From Fragilaria crotonensis (Eukaryota; Bacillariophyta; Fragilariophyceae; Fragilariales; Fragilariaceae): 64,000 nt of DNA. Of this stretch, positions 47,476 to 59,194 are shown one piece after another; within the stretch, counting starts at the first letter, position 1, and every line of letters begins with the position of its first letter. The stretch spans positions 60,804-124,803 of the forward strand of contig JAKSYS010000096.1 in NCBI GenBank assembly GCA_022925895.1, written 5' to 3'. A program made the translations under genes and the position numbers. The notes under the pieces are model-generated. The model did no database searches and was not told the DNA's origin. It saw only the letters and a list, made by a program, of their open reading frames with translations.

Positions 47476-48669
47476 ATGGAAATGGTCTCAAGCGACGCGT
47501 ATACGGTAAATCGTGAGATCAGGAAGCATTTCGAATACATGGACGAAATGAAACGCAACATGGCCAAACGTGAGAGGGAAAAGCGCAAGCCGAAGCGCCC
47601 CCTTTCAGCATACAATCTGTTCTTCAAGTCGGAGCGCGAGAAGCTTGTCCAGGAGAAACGCAGGGTCGGGTTTTCCGATATGGCCAAGGAAATCTCTGCC
47701 AAGTGGAACGCTCTTGATAAAAAGGACCGAAAGCCATTTGACGAGGAGGCCCTCAACGAGAAACGACGCTACAAAGTGGCTCTTTCACAGTGGAAAGCTC
47801 AAGGTAAACTCGAGTCGAGGAAGTCGATTGCCTATCATGGACAACACATCATGTCCTTAGGGGATCATATGCCTGCATTTACTTCCTTGGTGGATCAGAA
47901 CGAGCCTGACCCAAATTTGCTTCTCGACCTCCTCGTTCAACAACGTGTTGCAGAGGAACAGCGAATGAAGCAGCCCCAGTTTCATCTACCAGGACCTCGC
48001 CACCTAGTTCAACAGCGTGTTATGGAGGAACAACAAATGAAGCAGCCCCAGTTTCAAGAGTTTCAACGATCTGCTCCTTTCGCAGGACCCCGCCGCATGT
48101 CCATGCCTTCGGTCTCCACATCTACCGTCGGAGGATCAGTGGAGTCATGCAAGACCGCAACTCTGCCAATGAGCCTTCAAGGTATAATGGAGCATCATTT
48201 CTCAATGATGGCCAAGACGACTACTTCGTACCATCAAGGGGGAAAGGTGTCGTCTTCGCCTCCTTTGCCATCGTTCAAAGCTGACGACTATGATCCAGAT
48301 GATTTCCTAGAGCCTATCGCGTTCGGAGATTCTGGAGACGATGATGCCTCGGTGGCTTCTGAGACTACGAATGCGTTTATGAGCATGCCCTTCTCTGACA
48401 TCGACTCCAGTGACGACGAAAGCGATGAGAGTTTCGACGCCGTGATCTCTCGCGTTCTTGAGCCATTGCCGATGCGCCGTTCCTCCCTGCTGTGTTTACC
48501 GAATAACAAGCAGGCGTTTGAAGGGGTGCAAAACAGGCGAAGTCACTCCATGCCGATCTGTCGGGTCGCTGAGATGAACGAGTTGCAAGGGGTCATGCAT
48601 TTGCTGGAGAGGGAGATCGGGCCAGGGGCTGAATCGAACTTTTTCTCCCCGTACGATGCTGAATTCTGA
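47476..48669 (+). CDS. HMG-box protein
   Basis: About 397 residues in one uninterrupted frame. After a charged helix (EMKRNMAKREREKRK) comes a canonical HMG box at about residues 38-108: KPKRPLSAYNLFFKSEREK, then VGFSDMAKEISAKWNAL, DKKDRKPFDEEALNEKRRY and KVALSQWK. This is a non-sequence-specific or architectural DNA-binding domain. The rest has two internal repeats of VQQRVxEEQxMKQPQF, Ser-rich parts, an acidic segment (DDYDPDDFLEPIAFGDSGDD) and a conserved-looking C-terminal block repeated in the paralogue (SMPFSDIDSS; PMRRSS). Nuclear chromatin or transcription role is likely. An upstream in-frame ATG at 47,383 exists, but MEMVSS at 47,476 is favoured. A damaged paralogue lies at 61.8-62.9 kb. 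Confidence 0.88.
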   Translation: MEMVSSDAYTVNREIRKHFEYMDEMKRNMAKREREKRKPKRPLSAYNLFFKSEREKLVQEKRRVGFSDMAKEISAKWNALDKKDRKPFDEEALNEKRRYKVALSQWKAQGKLESRKSIAYHGQHIMSLGDHMPAFTSLVDQNEPDPNLLLDLLVQQRVAEEQRMKQPQFHLPGPRHLVQQRVMEEQQMKQPQFQEFQRSAPFAGPRRMSMPSVSTSTVGGSVESCKTATLPMSLQGIMEHHFSMMAKTTTSYHQGGKVSSSPPLPSFKADDYDPDDFLEPIAFGDSGDDDASVASETTNAFMSMPFSDIDSSDDESDESFDAVISRVLEPLPMRRSSLLCLPNNKQAFEGVQNRRSHSMPICRVAEMNELQGVMHLLEREIGPGAESNFFSPYDAEF

Positions 48670-49426
48670 AATAAAGTCAAGTGACTGTTGTTAAGTACAG
48701 ACTTCAGGAAATTCTACTTCGTTCTGTTACACTACACTCATAGTATTCGTAGGTATTTTCTCTCTCTCGTAACTTCGTGACACCCAGCTGGCATGTGTTT
48801 GCTCTCAAAGCACTTTGTACGGTGTTAGCGGAGTTCATTTTAACACGGTGAGGAGAGGAGAAAAAGAAACCAGCTCTCGCACAGCAACATTCAGAACAAA
48901 ATGAATGGCAGCGACAACACTGCCTGTAGCGAAGCAAGATTCCATCGAGGCAGCATCTCTAGTGCAAGTATTGATGATCGATGCCCTCGACTCGGCAAGT
49001 ATATGCAGGCAGGAAATAATCTTGACTACCATGTTGAACGTTGAACCAGGCATCACACGAAAAGAAGTTGAGGTTCAACCTGAACTCTAAAGAATTAGCC
49101 ATTTGACGACCATGACGCCAGCAACGCAGGCATGACAACGTTTTACGATGACGAAGTGTATGGACGTCCGACTGCAATTCCAGCAAAGGATGTGCGGCAT
49201 GAGAATATGTATATATCGAAGACAAATTCATCATCACGAGCGCACTGTATGTATGATAAGAGTTTTCTGCGCTCGGTTGGTCCCTGATCGTGACTGAGAT
49301 CGTACGTGGCCATCATCATTGTTGAGATTGTTGATGGTGCACGTTTGACTTTTGATTCACGACTGAAGAATTGGACACAAACTGTCTGACACGAGTTCGA
49401 TGTTGCTGACGAGCTGGTACAAGTAC
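48670..49426. other. Intergenic, nothing recognised
   Basis: About 760 bases after the HMG-box gene up to the hexanucleotide array. Frames are short and without family features. Confidence 0.45.
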
Positions 49427-49599
49427 GTACTTGTACTTGTACTTGTACTTGTACTTGTACTTGTACTTGTACTTGTACTTGTACTTGTACTTGTACTTGT
49501 ACTTGTACTTGTACTTGTACTTGTACTTGTACTTGTACTTGTACTTGTACTTGTACTTGTACTTGTACTTGTACTTGTACTTGTACTTGTACTTGTACT
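49427..49599. repeat. GTACTT hexanucleotide array, about 29 units
   Basis: An almost perfect array of GTACTT. Its left boundary is a 16-base perfect palindrome (ACAAGTACGTACTTGT, 49,419-49,434), and the right boundary runs into TACTCGGAGTACCAGGTACC. Frames through it read as Tyr-Lys, Ser-Thr or Leu-Val repeats on both strands and are not genes. The unit contains the same GTAC core as the words scattered over the intergenic DNA. Confidence 0.95.
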
Positions 49600-49630
49600 C
49601 GGAGTACCAGGTACCGTACCAGATAGCACT

Positions 49631-49850
49631 GATGTCATCAATGATTACACTACCTCTTGCGACCATGTTGGAATGTAAGGTATGACTATCATTCCATTTC
49701 CATGATGATTCTATACTGGTAAACCATATTGCTTACTTGTAGCTGATGTCATCACATATCGCACAGCTCTCGCGACCAGGTTGGAAAATTAGGTATGATT
49801 ACCATCCCATGATGATAATACATTGCTTGGTCAACCATTGCACATTTTAA
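49631..49850. repeat. Imperfect tandem repeat, unit about 113 bp
   Basis: GATGTCATCA starts both units (49,631 and 49,744). Matching blocks follow in order: CTCTTGCGACCATGTTGGAA / CTCTCGCGACCAGGTTGGAA, then TAGGTATGA, CATTCC / CATCCC, CATGATGAT and GGTAAACCAT / GGTCAACCAT. It lies immediately downstream of the hexanucleotide array. Confidence 0.7.
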
Positions 49851-51219
49851 GACCTCGGTTGAATCGTCCGGTTGTTCATGCCTTGCAATTTTTTGTATAG
49901 ATACCGCCCGCATTCTACATTCTACTACGTTGTCCCTGAAATGGTGCAACCATATGTTCAGATGCTTAGAAGCTGCACCCTAGAAAGAGTACGTGTTCTT
50001 TTGTTATTTTCATGCACAAGTAAGTTCAAAGAATTTCCTCCTGAAGGCTCCCGTCAGATGCGATGGTCAATATCTTTTTGGACCTATTCCAACTGAGGTT
50101 GGCAGTACGATTTTGGTAGCTAGCAACTTGATATGAGATTGCAGGGTGGCAGGGTGGTGTGAAGACTCATTTTTCAAAGCTCTGGCAGACAAGGAGATAG
50201 CAGAGTTCAGAGTGTTGTTTTCCACTTGTTTGAGAAGCGGAGGAAGTTTGACAGTATACAGCTGTTCCAGATGCCATTTTGTTGTTGTGTTGGTGGCTCT
50301 TGCAAGGCCACATTCGTTACTGAGTGTATCAGCTGTCAACTTAGGTGCAATGAAAGGGTTTATGATCAGGAATCAAAGTGAGCAACCCTTTCAGGACTTG
50401 GCAAGACTTTCATTAAGCTTCGCATCGGTGCGTGAGACCTGATGAGTGTACAGTACAACCATTACCTGGCACCGAGTTGTGATGGGTACTACACTACTGT
50501 GCTACTGTTGTTTCCCACCAGTCACCTCTGTACAAGGACCTATGGATCCATGAGGGTATGAAACATCAAACATCATCAATGACTATAAGAAGGCCAAGCA
50601 ATCAAAATCAGCAATCAGGACCATGATCTCAAGATTGCGGATGCCGATGGTGACATCGTTACTCCGCCATTTTTCTATCGCTACTTGATAACTGTAATCC
50701 ACCTGCCTTACTGTCGCGAGTCGCGAGTCGCGAGGCCGCCTCGTCATCTCAGAAACACTTGTTTCACGTTTCACGACCATCCATATGACATAGAGAAAAT
50801 TTCATCACGACGGTGACATCCCGATGTCGCAGATTCTGTCTCCGGTACTCAGACTCCAACTTGAAGTTGAACTCATTGAACGGTTCGGATTGTTGTTGAC
50901 AACAACACGCTCGAATACTCGTGACTCGTGACTGCATTCTTCCCCTTCGGTTCGCCAGGGATTCTATACACGGTACAGCTGGTTTTCTGTTCTAAAATCC
51001 GGGCGCACGTCCCAGTATTAATTCTACGCTAGACCGATTTCACTGCCAATATGACGTCACGAGGGCGGGACTTTGTCGTGTTGGAAGCAAGGCTTCCACA
51101 ATGAGATTTTCAAGCCGTCGTTTGCAACATTTCCATTCTAATCTATAGATTTACCTCCTGCAGTCACCTTCCTATGTAACTCAGTGAACCTACTGTTGGT
51201 GATAAATCTATAGATACAA
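49851..51219. other. Intergenic, partly CpG-poor
   Basis: 49,860-50,440 is AT/TG-rich with few CpG and only doubtful short frames. From 50,600 CpG rises, and GCGAGTCGCGAGTCGCGAGG at about 50,714 is a short tandem. Just before the next gene TCTATAGATTTA (51,142-51,153) and its reverse complement (51,203-51,214) form an inverted pair around 49 bases. Confidence 0.4.
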
Positions 51220-54200
51220 TGGTTGACAAAGGTAAATATGCTATTTTGACTGATGCCGTCATGCTACTTCGAACAGACATCACGTATGGTCCGAGATTGT
51301 CAAATTGCTGGCTTCCTGCATCAACTTGGGCTGAAGCTTTAGGAGATTTGATGTCAATGCGTCCCTTGGCGTCATTGATGTAAGAAGGTTCAATACAGGG
51401 ATGTCCAAGTCGGCTTCTTTCGGAGAATTGATGCACCGATTTGATGGATCAAACACAACAGGAGTGTTCAGAGTCACATACAAGAACACATTCTATTACT
51501 ACTTCACAGAGAAATCAAGGCAGATACGGTACCCATGTCCACTTAACAGTGCATGGAACGAAAAAGTAATGGAAGCAGCCGCAAATGTGCTAGTCATTCC
51601 AAGCACAAGATCAAGACCCGCTCTCGACACAATGATAACTACACCTGTCAACACGGAGGCTACAACGGGAGGAAGGATCGGAGACATTGTTGAGCAATCA
51701 CCGAGCAAACGAGCAAGGATAGGAGATACTGGTGCGGCCGCTGTAATGATTGCTGCTGATGCTTCTAGCTCAAGTTACTGGCCATGTAGCCCAGAGGCAT
51801 ACCGAGTGTTCAAACCACCAAAGAAACATGGGACAACGAATTGCGAGGATGGGAATGATACTGATTTCGATTCTGAAACTCCAATGGAAGCACTTCAGAG
51901 AAGGATTGTACTGCTTCAAAGCGTTCATGAGGAAGAAAATAATTGGAGGAATGTTGTGCAAGGTAGAGATATCGACAACGTGTGTACCAAAGCTGAGATA
52001 TGCGCTGTCAGGCAAAGGGCGACGTTTCTTTGTTATGCGTACCGATTGGCTCTTGCAAAAATGAATGAATGGACGTGGCAAGACTGTTGCACTGAATCTT
52101 GTAAGGTATTGAACACTGTTGGTATGACGCAAGCAACCTTCTATAAAACCATCGCAAATTGGAACATTGTGTTCCGTAATTTTGAATGCTTCCCAAACCC
52201 AAACTTGTCTGTTCAGTGTGGGAAACGACCTCTTCCTCGAGTTCTCGAAGTGTTTCCATGCGCAAAGGAGCAGATTGTTGCATTTGGCGTCGAGAACTTG
52301 TCACATCTTTCAATTGAAGCAGTCTATCAATTCGTTCATTCGTCTGTAATCCCAAGGCTGGCTGCGTTGTGGAAACGTGAATCGGTAGTAGACGAAGATA
52401 CTGCAGAAACGTCAACATTGAGTACAAGTACTACAGCCATTAATCCTACTAGCAATCCTGTCGATGTCGATCAAGATGAGGATGATATTGCGCTATTCCT
52501 TCGCGCACATAGACTTAAAAACATGAGCTTCACAACAGCATGGCGCTGGATGCGATTACTCGGATTCAAGTATGATACGAGAAGGAAGAGCTTCTACGTC
52601 GATGGCCATGAACGTGAAGATGTTGTCGCACATCGAAATGCATTCTGCAAGAACTACCTTACCGTGCTTGAGCCACGTTGTCGGCGTTGGATTCAGCTTC
52701 CACTCAGTGAAGCTGCTACGATCAAGACCTTAGACACAGATTTCGGACATCATTACTATGATATTATATCTGATGAGACTCGGGTTGAGTTTCACGTTGA
52801 CTATTGGAAGAATTGCATATCAAGAATCAAAAGGGAGAAGAGGCAGCGCGAGATGTTGAAGCAAAAACAAGCATACGAGTGTCATCATCAGTCAGGCCCT
52901 TGATGATTATTGGTCAAGATGAGTCTGTCTTCGCGCAGTATCTACTGTCCTCCAAACAATGGGTTGGGCCAAAGGACAAGTGCCACTTCTGCCCAAGTCG
53001 GAGGGCGATGGGTATATGCTTTCTGCGTTCGTGTCACGCGAATTCGGCTTTGGCAGGCAGATGACAGAGGATGAGTTACAAAGAGTGAATATGGCAAGGC
53101 AAACAGCAGCTCTCGGCGGTGGAAATTACCTCGATACAACAGCTGCGATGGAAATCTTGGGAACAACGAGGAAGCCGATTTTGTTGGAATCCCCCTTCGT
53201 AAAATACTTGTTCATCGGAATCAATAATCAGGGTTATTGGAATTCATACCACATGAGTCTTCAGCTTGAGGATGTGGTTGATTGCCTACGAATCCTATAT
53301 CCAAGCTTCGATTTTGTATTTTTGTTCGATCATTCTCAGGGACACGCTCGCAAACGTGATGGTGCACTCAGTGCGATCAACATGCAAAAGAACTTTGGAG
53401 GATCAAAACAGCAGATGAGAGACACAGTCATAATGTCACAAGAGGGTTATCTGGGCACACACTCACCAACCCTGGGCATCGGAGACACACAGTCAATGGT
53501 ATTCAATACTGACGACTGTGGCCCATGGTATTTGACACCAGAGCAACGTGACTTACAACGTCATGATCGAATAATGGGAAAAGAAGCAAGCCAATTGAAA
53601 AAACAAAGACCCTTCTTGAAGAGCTCAACGAAAAGGGTGTGACGCTCCAACAAAAACGCGGGTACACTAAAGCCGAACTTCAGGAATTGGCAAGAAACAA
53701 TTCAATCGAAACTCACAAAGAAGTCGACAAAATCCTATCTGGATGGGAAGGAAAATCTAAAGGCATGCTACAAGTTCTGTGGGAAAGAGGACTGATTGAT
53801 CCAAGTGAGTTAGATAAATACACTGTCGACGGAAAGAAAGACACAATTTCAGGAAGATTGACTTACGGTATTCCCTACGCCATCTCATCGCAGAGTGTGC
53901 TGATTTCAAGGATGAGGAAACGGCACTTCAGTACCTTGGATCTCAGCTGGGCATCACGGTACTTCTAACACCAAAGTTCCATGCCGAATTAGCAGGGGAA
54001 GGCATTGAATTTTGCTGGGGTCACGCAAAGGCTTTCTACCGACGGGTTCCTGTATCTCAAAAGAGGGGACGAGAGAATTTCAAACAACTTGTGAGAGATT
54101 CAACGTGTTCAATCAAGGAGTTGACCAAAGAAAGGATGGGAAAGTTTGCTTCGAGAGCACGCGCATATATTTGTACTTACCATCATCTTTTTGAGAGTCA

Positions 54201-54399
54201 GCAGAGAATGAGGCAGCAAGGTCGTACCCACAACTTCATCGCCACAAGTATAACAGAAGATCAAGGACTTCTGTACTCCGAAATCCAACGCCTGATGAAA
54301 TTGTTCAAGTCTCACAGGTGTGCATTGGACTTCGATCGTGGCTTCGTCAACAGTGCACTCAAAGAAGCAAAGACAAGAAACGAGGAGGACGAGGTGTGA
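51220..54399 (+). CDS. DDE transposase of a DNA transposon (HEREDVV type, Tc1/IS630-like core), frame interrupted
   Basis: A transposase of about 1,000 residues in four or five frames. The first frame (ATG 51,220; main part 51,401-52,903) holds an N-terminal region, then WRWMRLLGFKYDTRRKSFYV followed by DGHEREDVVAHRNAFCKNYL, a conserved block of a eukaryotic transposase group also seen in fungi. Catalytic acids are visible in order: D in LMIIGQDESVFAQYLL (about 52,900), D in FVFLFDHSQGHARKRDGAL with NMQKNFGGSKQQMRD after it (about 53,310), and E in LLTPKFHAELAGEGIEFCWG with HAKAFYRR after it (about 53,965). Spacing and the PKxHxELxxIExxWxxxK pattern match Tc1/mariner-IS630-like nucleases. Joints near 51,380, 52,900, 53,640 and 53,870 each need a correction. 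Terminal inverted repeats could not be found, so element limits are unknown. Confidence 0.7.
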
Positions 54400-55435
54400 T
54401 CATCATGTCGACAGAGATGGATTTTTATGGTCGCAGGAGACAGCTGCTACTAAAACTTGATAAAGGATATGGAAATAATATGCGTGCATGGTACGAATTG
54501 TACACAACCTACGTTCGGACGCTTCAACGAAAAACCAGCTGTAGATCTATTTGTGGGTTGCATGTCATACGCAAATAGAGCATAACAGTGGTGTCCGCAA
54601 TAAAATGTGGTCAAAGGTGAGTCAACAATCATACGTCAATGCAAACAGTCTAGGGGCATAATCGGATTAGTAGACATCATAGAATGTACTCTGAGTAGTT
54701 ACTAAGGCGTGCACACAACAAGATTTTTCGTTTAATCGACAACGGCATGTATCCTGCATCCTGCATCCTAGGTTTTCGTCATTCGCTCTCTTCTGTTCCT
54801 GAGAGCGTACAACGATCACCGGTTCACGGTGAAATTGTGCGCGAGCAGAAGTTTCATCGGCGAACGCTGCTCTATTCCGCCAATACTGGCTCTGGTCCAT
54901 GTCGCGTCGAAAAATGAAAATAAACTTAAATACATTAGGATGCCTAAGCAAAACGTTGATTTCACGTTTTGAAATTAATAAATGTCACGTGTCAGGGATG
55001 GATGCAGGGTATAGTATGATGAAACGAACGCTTAAATACGCAACCTTCATGTCCAGGGGGACATAATTTGCAGATTTGAACGCGGAGTGACTTTCATTCC
55101 TTAAATATGTCGTGCTCCGAGAATCAGATTCATGAGCCGTGAAAATCTATATACAGAAACGTCTTAGGTATAATTGGAAAATTCGCTTCAAAATTAAGCA
55201 CTATGTTCAAGATACCGTACATACTCGAGAACTATGTCATGCAACAGGATTACTACTATGCATACCTTCTAAACGGTATGATACAGGAGCCGTTGTACCA
55301 GGGTCAGGGACCAGGGATTATGTGTATGTCAAACAATTTTTTTTGCGAGTACCAGATACATGTATGTCATACGACTAGCAGTCCCAATTCGACGACTTGA
55401 AGCTCGACACACAACTTCGTCGCCCAGTATGTATG
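54400..55435. other. Intergenic between the DDE gene and the Copia element
   Basis: No gene. A short direct tandem (CCTGCAT repeated, about 54,750-54,770) and GTAC words at 55,210-55,380. It may contain the right end of the DDE transposon. Confidence 0.4.
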
Positions 55436-55440
55436 ATGGG

Positions 55441-55549
55441 TGTCATACACAAGTAAGAGTGACTAATATAGGATTAGATCTTCCTTCTGTGTTGGCATGG
55501 TGAGCTACGTGGCTGGGACGGGAGCAGGACAGACGACACTATCCTGACC
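55441..55549 (-). repeat. 3' LTR of the Copia element
   Basis: Matches 61,365-61,475. On the element strand it starts TCAGGATAGTGTCG and ends GTGTATGACA, and is preceded by the purine tract. Unusually short for Copia LTRs. Confidence 0.88.
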
Positions 55550-55624
55550 TCCTCTTCGGCTAAACTAGCTAGAGTCCCCAGCCCGAGACCTCACCTCCTC
55601 TCAAACCCAGACCCTAGACTTACA

Positions 55625-57178
55625 TTAGGCCATCATGTCACAAACCAAATCATTGAATATCGTCGCGCCCAATGCCTTCGTACAAATATCGGCAAAATTC
55701 TCATGGCTCCGACACCAATGAGCGTTGACGATGCGTGCGGCAATGGCCTCGCGGACATAGTGGTATGATATGGCGATGTGCTTCTTTTTGAGTTCTCCCT
55801 CAGGAATCTCAGCGCTCTGAATAACGCCAAAGTTATCGCCATACATTTCCGTTGGTTTCGTAACCGGAATGCCGAGACAGCGGAGCATATATCGTATAGA
55901 AATCGCCTCTTCGACGGCCGAACGCATTGCGATAAATTCGGCACAATACGTACTCGTGGCGATGCACCCTTGGCGTTTACTCTGCCATATCACCGGCGTG
56001 CATCCCACAAATACGATGATACCCGAAATTGAACGTCGCGTCACGTGGTCATGTGCGTGGTCCGCATCGAAGAAGACCGAGGTTTCCAACTCCGATCCGT
56101 ATGCTTCAGGCATATCCGTGCCGACGTCCTCAGTCGCGTCAGGGTAATCCTCCAGAAAATCTGGGTGGAACGACTCCGTTCGCAACTCGTCGTCGACAAG
56201 TAATGGTCTTGAGTCTAATACAATACGTCGGTTTGGGTTCTTCTTGAGATAACCAAACAGGTGCAAAGCAAGCTCCAAATGGTGTGTCCTTGGGGCTGCC
56301 GAGAACCTACTAAGGGACGACACGGCAAACGAGATGTCGAGCCGACCAATAGTGCATGCCCACTGAGCCATGCCGATCAACATCTGATAACGTCGGATTC
56401 CCAATTCCGACAACAGATCGCTATCGTCCAGCTCAGGGTGGCATCCTTCCGGAAGAGGAGTGCGATGGGTCCATAGGGTGCCATCCAAATCGAGTTCAGA
56501 CTCAATTCGACGGATACATTCCTTGATGTATGTCGCGCAACTCAGGACCCACGCCTTTTCTTCAACCGAGAAGTTATAATCATTCCCCAGATAATAGGAT
56601 GGGGGTCCTATCGACTTCAAAAGGAATGCAGCAGAGATCTGTTCTTTCCAACGTGACGGATCTCGAGCGACGATCTTGAAATCGTCAACATGGGTGCAAA
56701 TGTAATCATATCCATCGCACTCGTCTCGCTTCCGCATCCAGACATCTCTGTCATAACGCGAGGCAGAGAATCCCAAGTTGCGTAGAAAGTCGGCAAAATG
56801 AGCGCTAAAGGCCCTACTCGATGACCGTAAACCATATAAGGCCTTCTTGAAAAGTACGACAGAGTCCTCGCGTTCGTCAAATTCCGGTCCAGCTCTAGAG
56901 TAAACTTTCTCCATGCATTCCGCCGTGATAAAGCATTACCAATGTCACCACATAGAACTTCAAGACCGTCACGATGAGCAATCAAATCGAGGAGTCGGAC
57001 ACTTATACCTTCACGACGGTGGAACGGGGATTAATCCCTCTCGGATCTACCATGTGACCTCCAGCGACAAGGCGGGCTTTTCGCCTCCCGTCCTGTTTAA
57101 CCTCAAATATCATGGACAAGGTAGTCCACTGGTAATCGGAGCTGGGTTTGTAATCTGGGGCGTGGAACTCAAAGCAGT
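55625..57178 (-). CDS. Copia reverse transcriptase and RNase H
   Basis: Upstream part in another frame: FEVKQDGRRKARLVAGGHMV (about 57,060-57,120), then LDLIAHRDGLEVLCGDIGNA, the DVxxAF-like motif here DIGNA. The main frame gives LFKKALYGLRSSSRAFSAHF, the polymerase active site as THVDDFKIVA (Copia usually YVDD) and LKSIGPPSYYLGNDY. RNase H follows: SVFFDADHAHDHVTRRSISG, IIVFVGCTPVIWQSKRQGCI, STYCAEFIAMRSAVEEAISI and MYGDNFGVIQ, then KHIAISYHYVREAI. Stop at 55,625, close to the 3' LTR. Single-base breaks near 57,010 and 56,920 separate the pieces. Confidence 0.88.
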
Positions 57179-59194
57179 TTAGCGCAGGAGAGACGCTACT
57201 TTACGTATAGCATCTGCCCACAGAGTATTCCCTGCCGCCTCGTCCAGCTCAAATGCATGACGAACGTTACGCGGCACCTCCACCCCATATTTAATCTGAA
57301 CTGGTCTGCTGATTCGCCCTGGCTTCTTCCGTTTGCGAACGCCACCAGGTTTCGGTGCCGTTACAGCAACTCTGCGAATCAGACGAGTACCGTTCTTCAA
57401 ATTGGTCGACAAAACCAAAGGCATCGACTGATCGTCCTGTTCATGGCAGCCACGTGCAGAACGTATCAAGCGTCGCACCACTCGGTTAAATGTTCGTTTG
57501 AATTGACGAGCCCATCGGGTGAATCGACCCCCGCTATGTTTCACGTTTGAGCTGCCAACCTTGTTTAATAAAATGTAATCCGCCACGGCTACCGGAAAAT
57601 CCTTGCAAGCCGTTGTGAACGGAACATCAGTTGTTTCCTCAGTCTTCCATGACAGCCGAAGCATAAGAACACCATCCACCCACTCATGACCCACGATCGC
57701 TTCGAACAGGTCATCATCCACAGGGGTATCCGCTTCCCGTTGTAGTTGATGAACGACATTTTCAAGAATGTCGGGTTCCACATTCTCGTCCTCCTGCGTG
57801 ATTGGAACGCACACTGGAGCAACGGATGGAGTACTTGGAGACTCTCTGCTGGCGTCGTCACGCCAGGAGTCTGCATCATTTGATGCAGCCGTGTCCGTCG
57901 CAATAAGTGGCATCGCAGTCGGCGTGTTCGAATCCTGCGTAATATCAGACGTGGTGAGGTTGTCCGTAGTATGCACTGGTCGCACTGCGTCAAGAACTGA
58001 TAATGGTTCCGTCGACGTCTGTCCCTGGGTCAACGGAACTACCATAGGGTCAACGTCGTGTGGAAGCGAATGTGTCGGGTCGTCGGACACCGAAAAACGA
58101 GGTCGCTTCGCTGGTGGACCAATAACCTCGCGAATACGGTCCTCAAACGGGTCGTCGAACGCACCAAGCGAATCATTGGACGACTCCATAGCTCCCCGCC
58201 ATAACTCCTCTGGAGAGGCAGGTGCCACCGAACTACCGTCAGTGCCCTCCTCTTCTTCGGAAGGAAGCGGATCATCCAAAACAGTGGTTTCGTCGTTTTT
58301 ATAGAACGTTAACGAGATCCCACTACCCGCAGTCTCCTCTGGAACAACGTCCGGGGCATCCTCTCGTGGATATCTTGGCCGAATCACAGAACGAGCCAAG
58401 ACCTGCGGAGTCGAAATTTCGTTTTCATCATCGGGCAAAGCAAGGATAAGAAAGCAAAAAGCATCTCCAACACTTGGTGCCACTCCCAAGAAGCGACCCT
58501 TTAGCATCTTCGCTCTTGGGAACGCCCTGCGCGGCTGGTAAAACCAAACCGGTTGCCAAAAGATAAAACGAAACACACTAATATCTGGGCGTTCACCCCA
58601 ATGGCATTCATGCGGGGTTAACCAGTTCAAACTCCTCCGAGCAAGAACAGTCCTTACCAGACACATGTATTCGAGCGCGAAGCACCAATACGCCAAAGGA
58701 GCGCCCGTCACCGTCAACAAGTGCACCGTAGCCGCTTTTAAAGCGCCACCTCGTCGTTCCGCAAGATTCTGGTTAGGATGGTGTGCTTCGGTGTACTCAG
58801 ATTTAATGGACAGGCTCTCCAAATAGGAAATCCATCGCTTACCCTTGAACTCAGGAGCATTATCCGACTTCAAACGCGTCGGAGCTCCGCATTCTGCGAC
58901 CATCTTCGGAAGAGTCGAAGGGCTCTGAGACCGCCGCCGCATTAAGTACACCACATCCCAACCAGTCCTTTGAAACGAGAACAAATTCCAATAAGTGTAA
59001 CCGCGTACGGACGGTATAGAAGAAAAGAAGGTGTCGACGTAACACAAATCATTAAGTCGGCGAACCTTTAGCTGGGGAAGACGAGTCTGGAAGTGATCTC
59101 GCATCATCTCCCGTGTCTCTGCTTCTACTGTCGGAACAAGCTGTGTTGTCGCGTCAAGAGTTCGCGAAACAACGTAGTCAGGGGCAAAGCCCAA
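57179..59194 (-). CDS. Copia integrase and linker
   Basis: The integrase core shows its three acids: D in LCYVDTFFSSI, D in RLKSDNAPEFKGKRW and E in PNQNLAERRGGALKAA, with LTPHECHWGERPDISVFR typical of the C-terminal side. It is followed by an acidic linker of about 300 residues (FDDPFEDRIREVIGPPAKR) leading to the reverse transcriptase. WADAIRKV near the end is the usual W..A...E position of Copia pol. The His/Cys zinc-binding part normally ahead of the core is not obvious in this frame. Confidence 0.82.
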   Translation of the reverse strand: MGFAPDYVVSRTLDATTQLVPTVEAETREMMRDHFQTRLPQLKVRRLNDLCYVDTFFSSIPSVRGYTYWNLFSFQRTGWDVVYLMRRRSQSPSTLPKMVAECGAPTRLKSDNAPEFKGKRWISYLESLSIKSEYTEAHHPNQNLAERRGGALKAATVHLLTVTGAPLAYWCFALEYMCLVRTVLARRSLNWLTPHECHWGERPDISVFRFIFWQPVWFYQPRRAFPRAKMLKGRFLGVAPSVGDAFCFLILALPDDENEISTPQVLARSVIRPRYPREDAPDVVPEETAGSGISLTFYKNDETTVLDDPLPSEEEEGTDGSSVAPASPEELWRGAMESSNDSLGAFDDPFEDRIREVIGPPAKRPRFSVSDDPTHSLPHDVDPMVVPLTQGQTSTEPLSVLDAVRPVHTTDNLTTSDITQDSNTPTAMPLIATDTAASNDADSWRDDASRESPSTPSVAPVCVPITQEDENVEPDILENVVHQLQREADTPVDDDLFEAIVGHEWVDGVLMLRLSWKTEETTDVPFTTACKDFPVAVADYILLNKVGSSNVKHSGGRFTRWARQFKRTFNRVVRRLIRSARGCHEQDDQSMPLVLSTNLKNGTRLIRRVAVTAPKPGGVRKRKKPGRISRPVQIKYGVEVPRNVRHAFELDEAAGNTLWADAIRKVASLLR

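Noticed and set aside
49427-49599. CRISPR array
   Set aside because: Direct hexamer repeat without spacers in eukaryotic DNA.
49316-49685. Frames of Tyr-Lys, Ser-Thr and Leu-Val repeats
   Set aside because: Translation of the GTACTT array in different frames; not a gene.
51142-51214. TCTATAGATTTA inverted pair as the end of the DDE transposon
   Set aside because: Both arms lie on the same side of the gene and no partner was found downstream, so it does not define the element.
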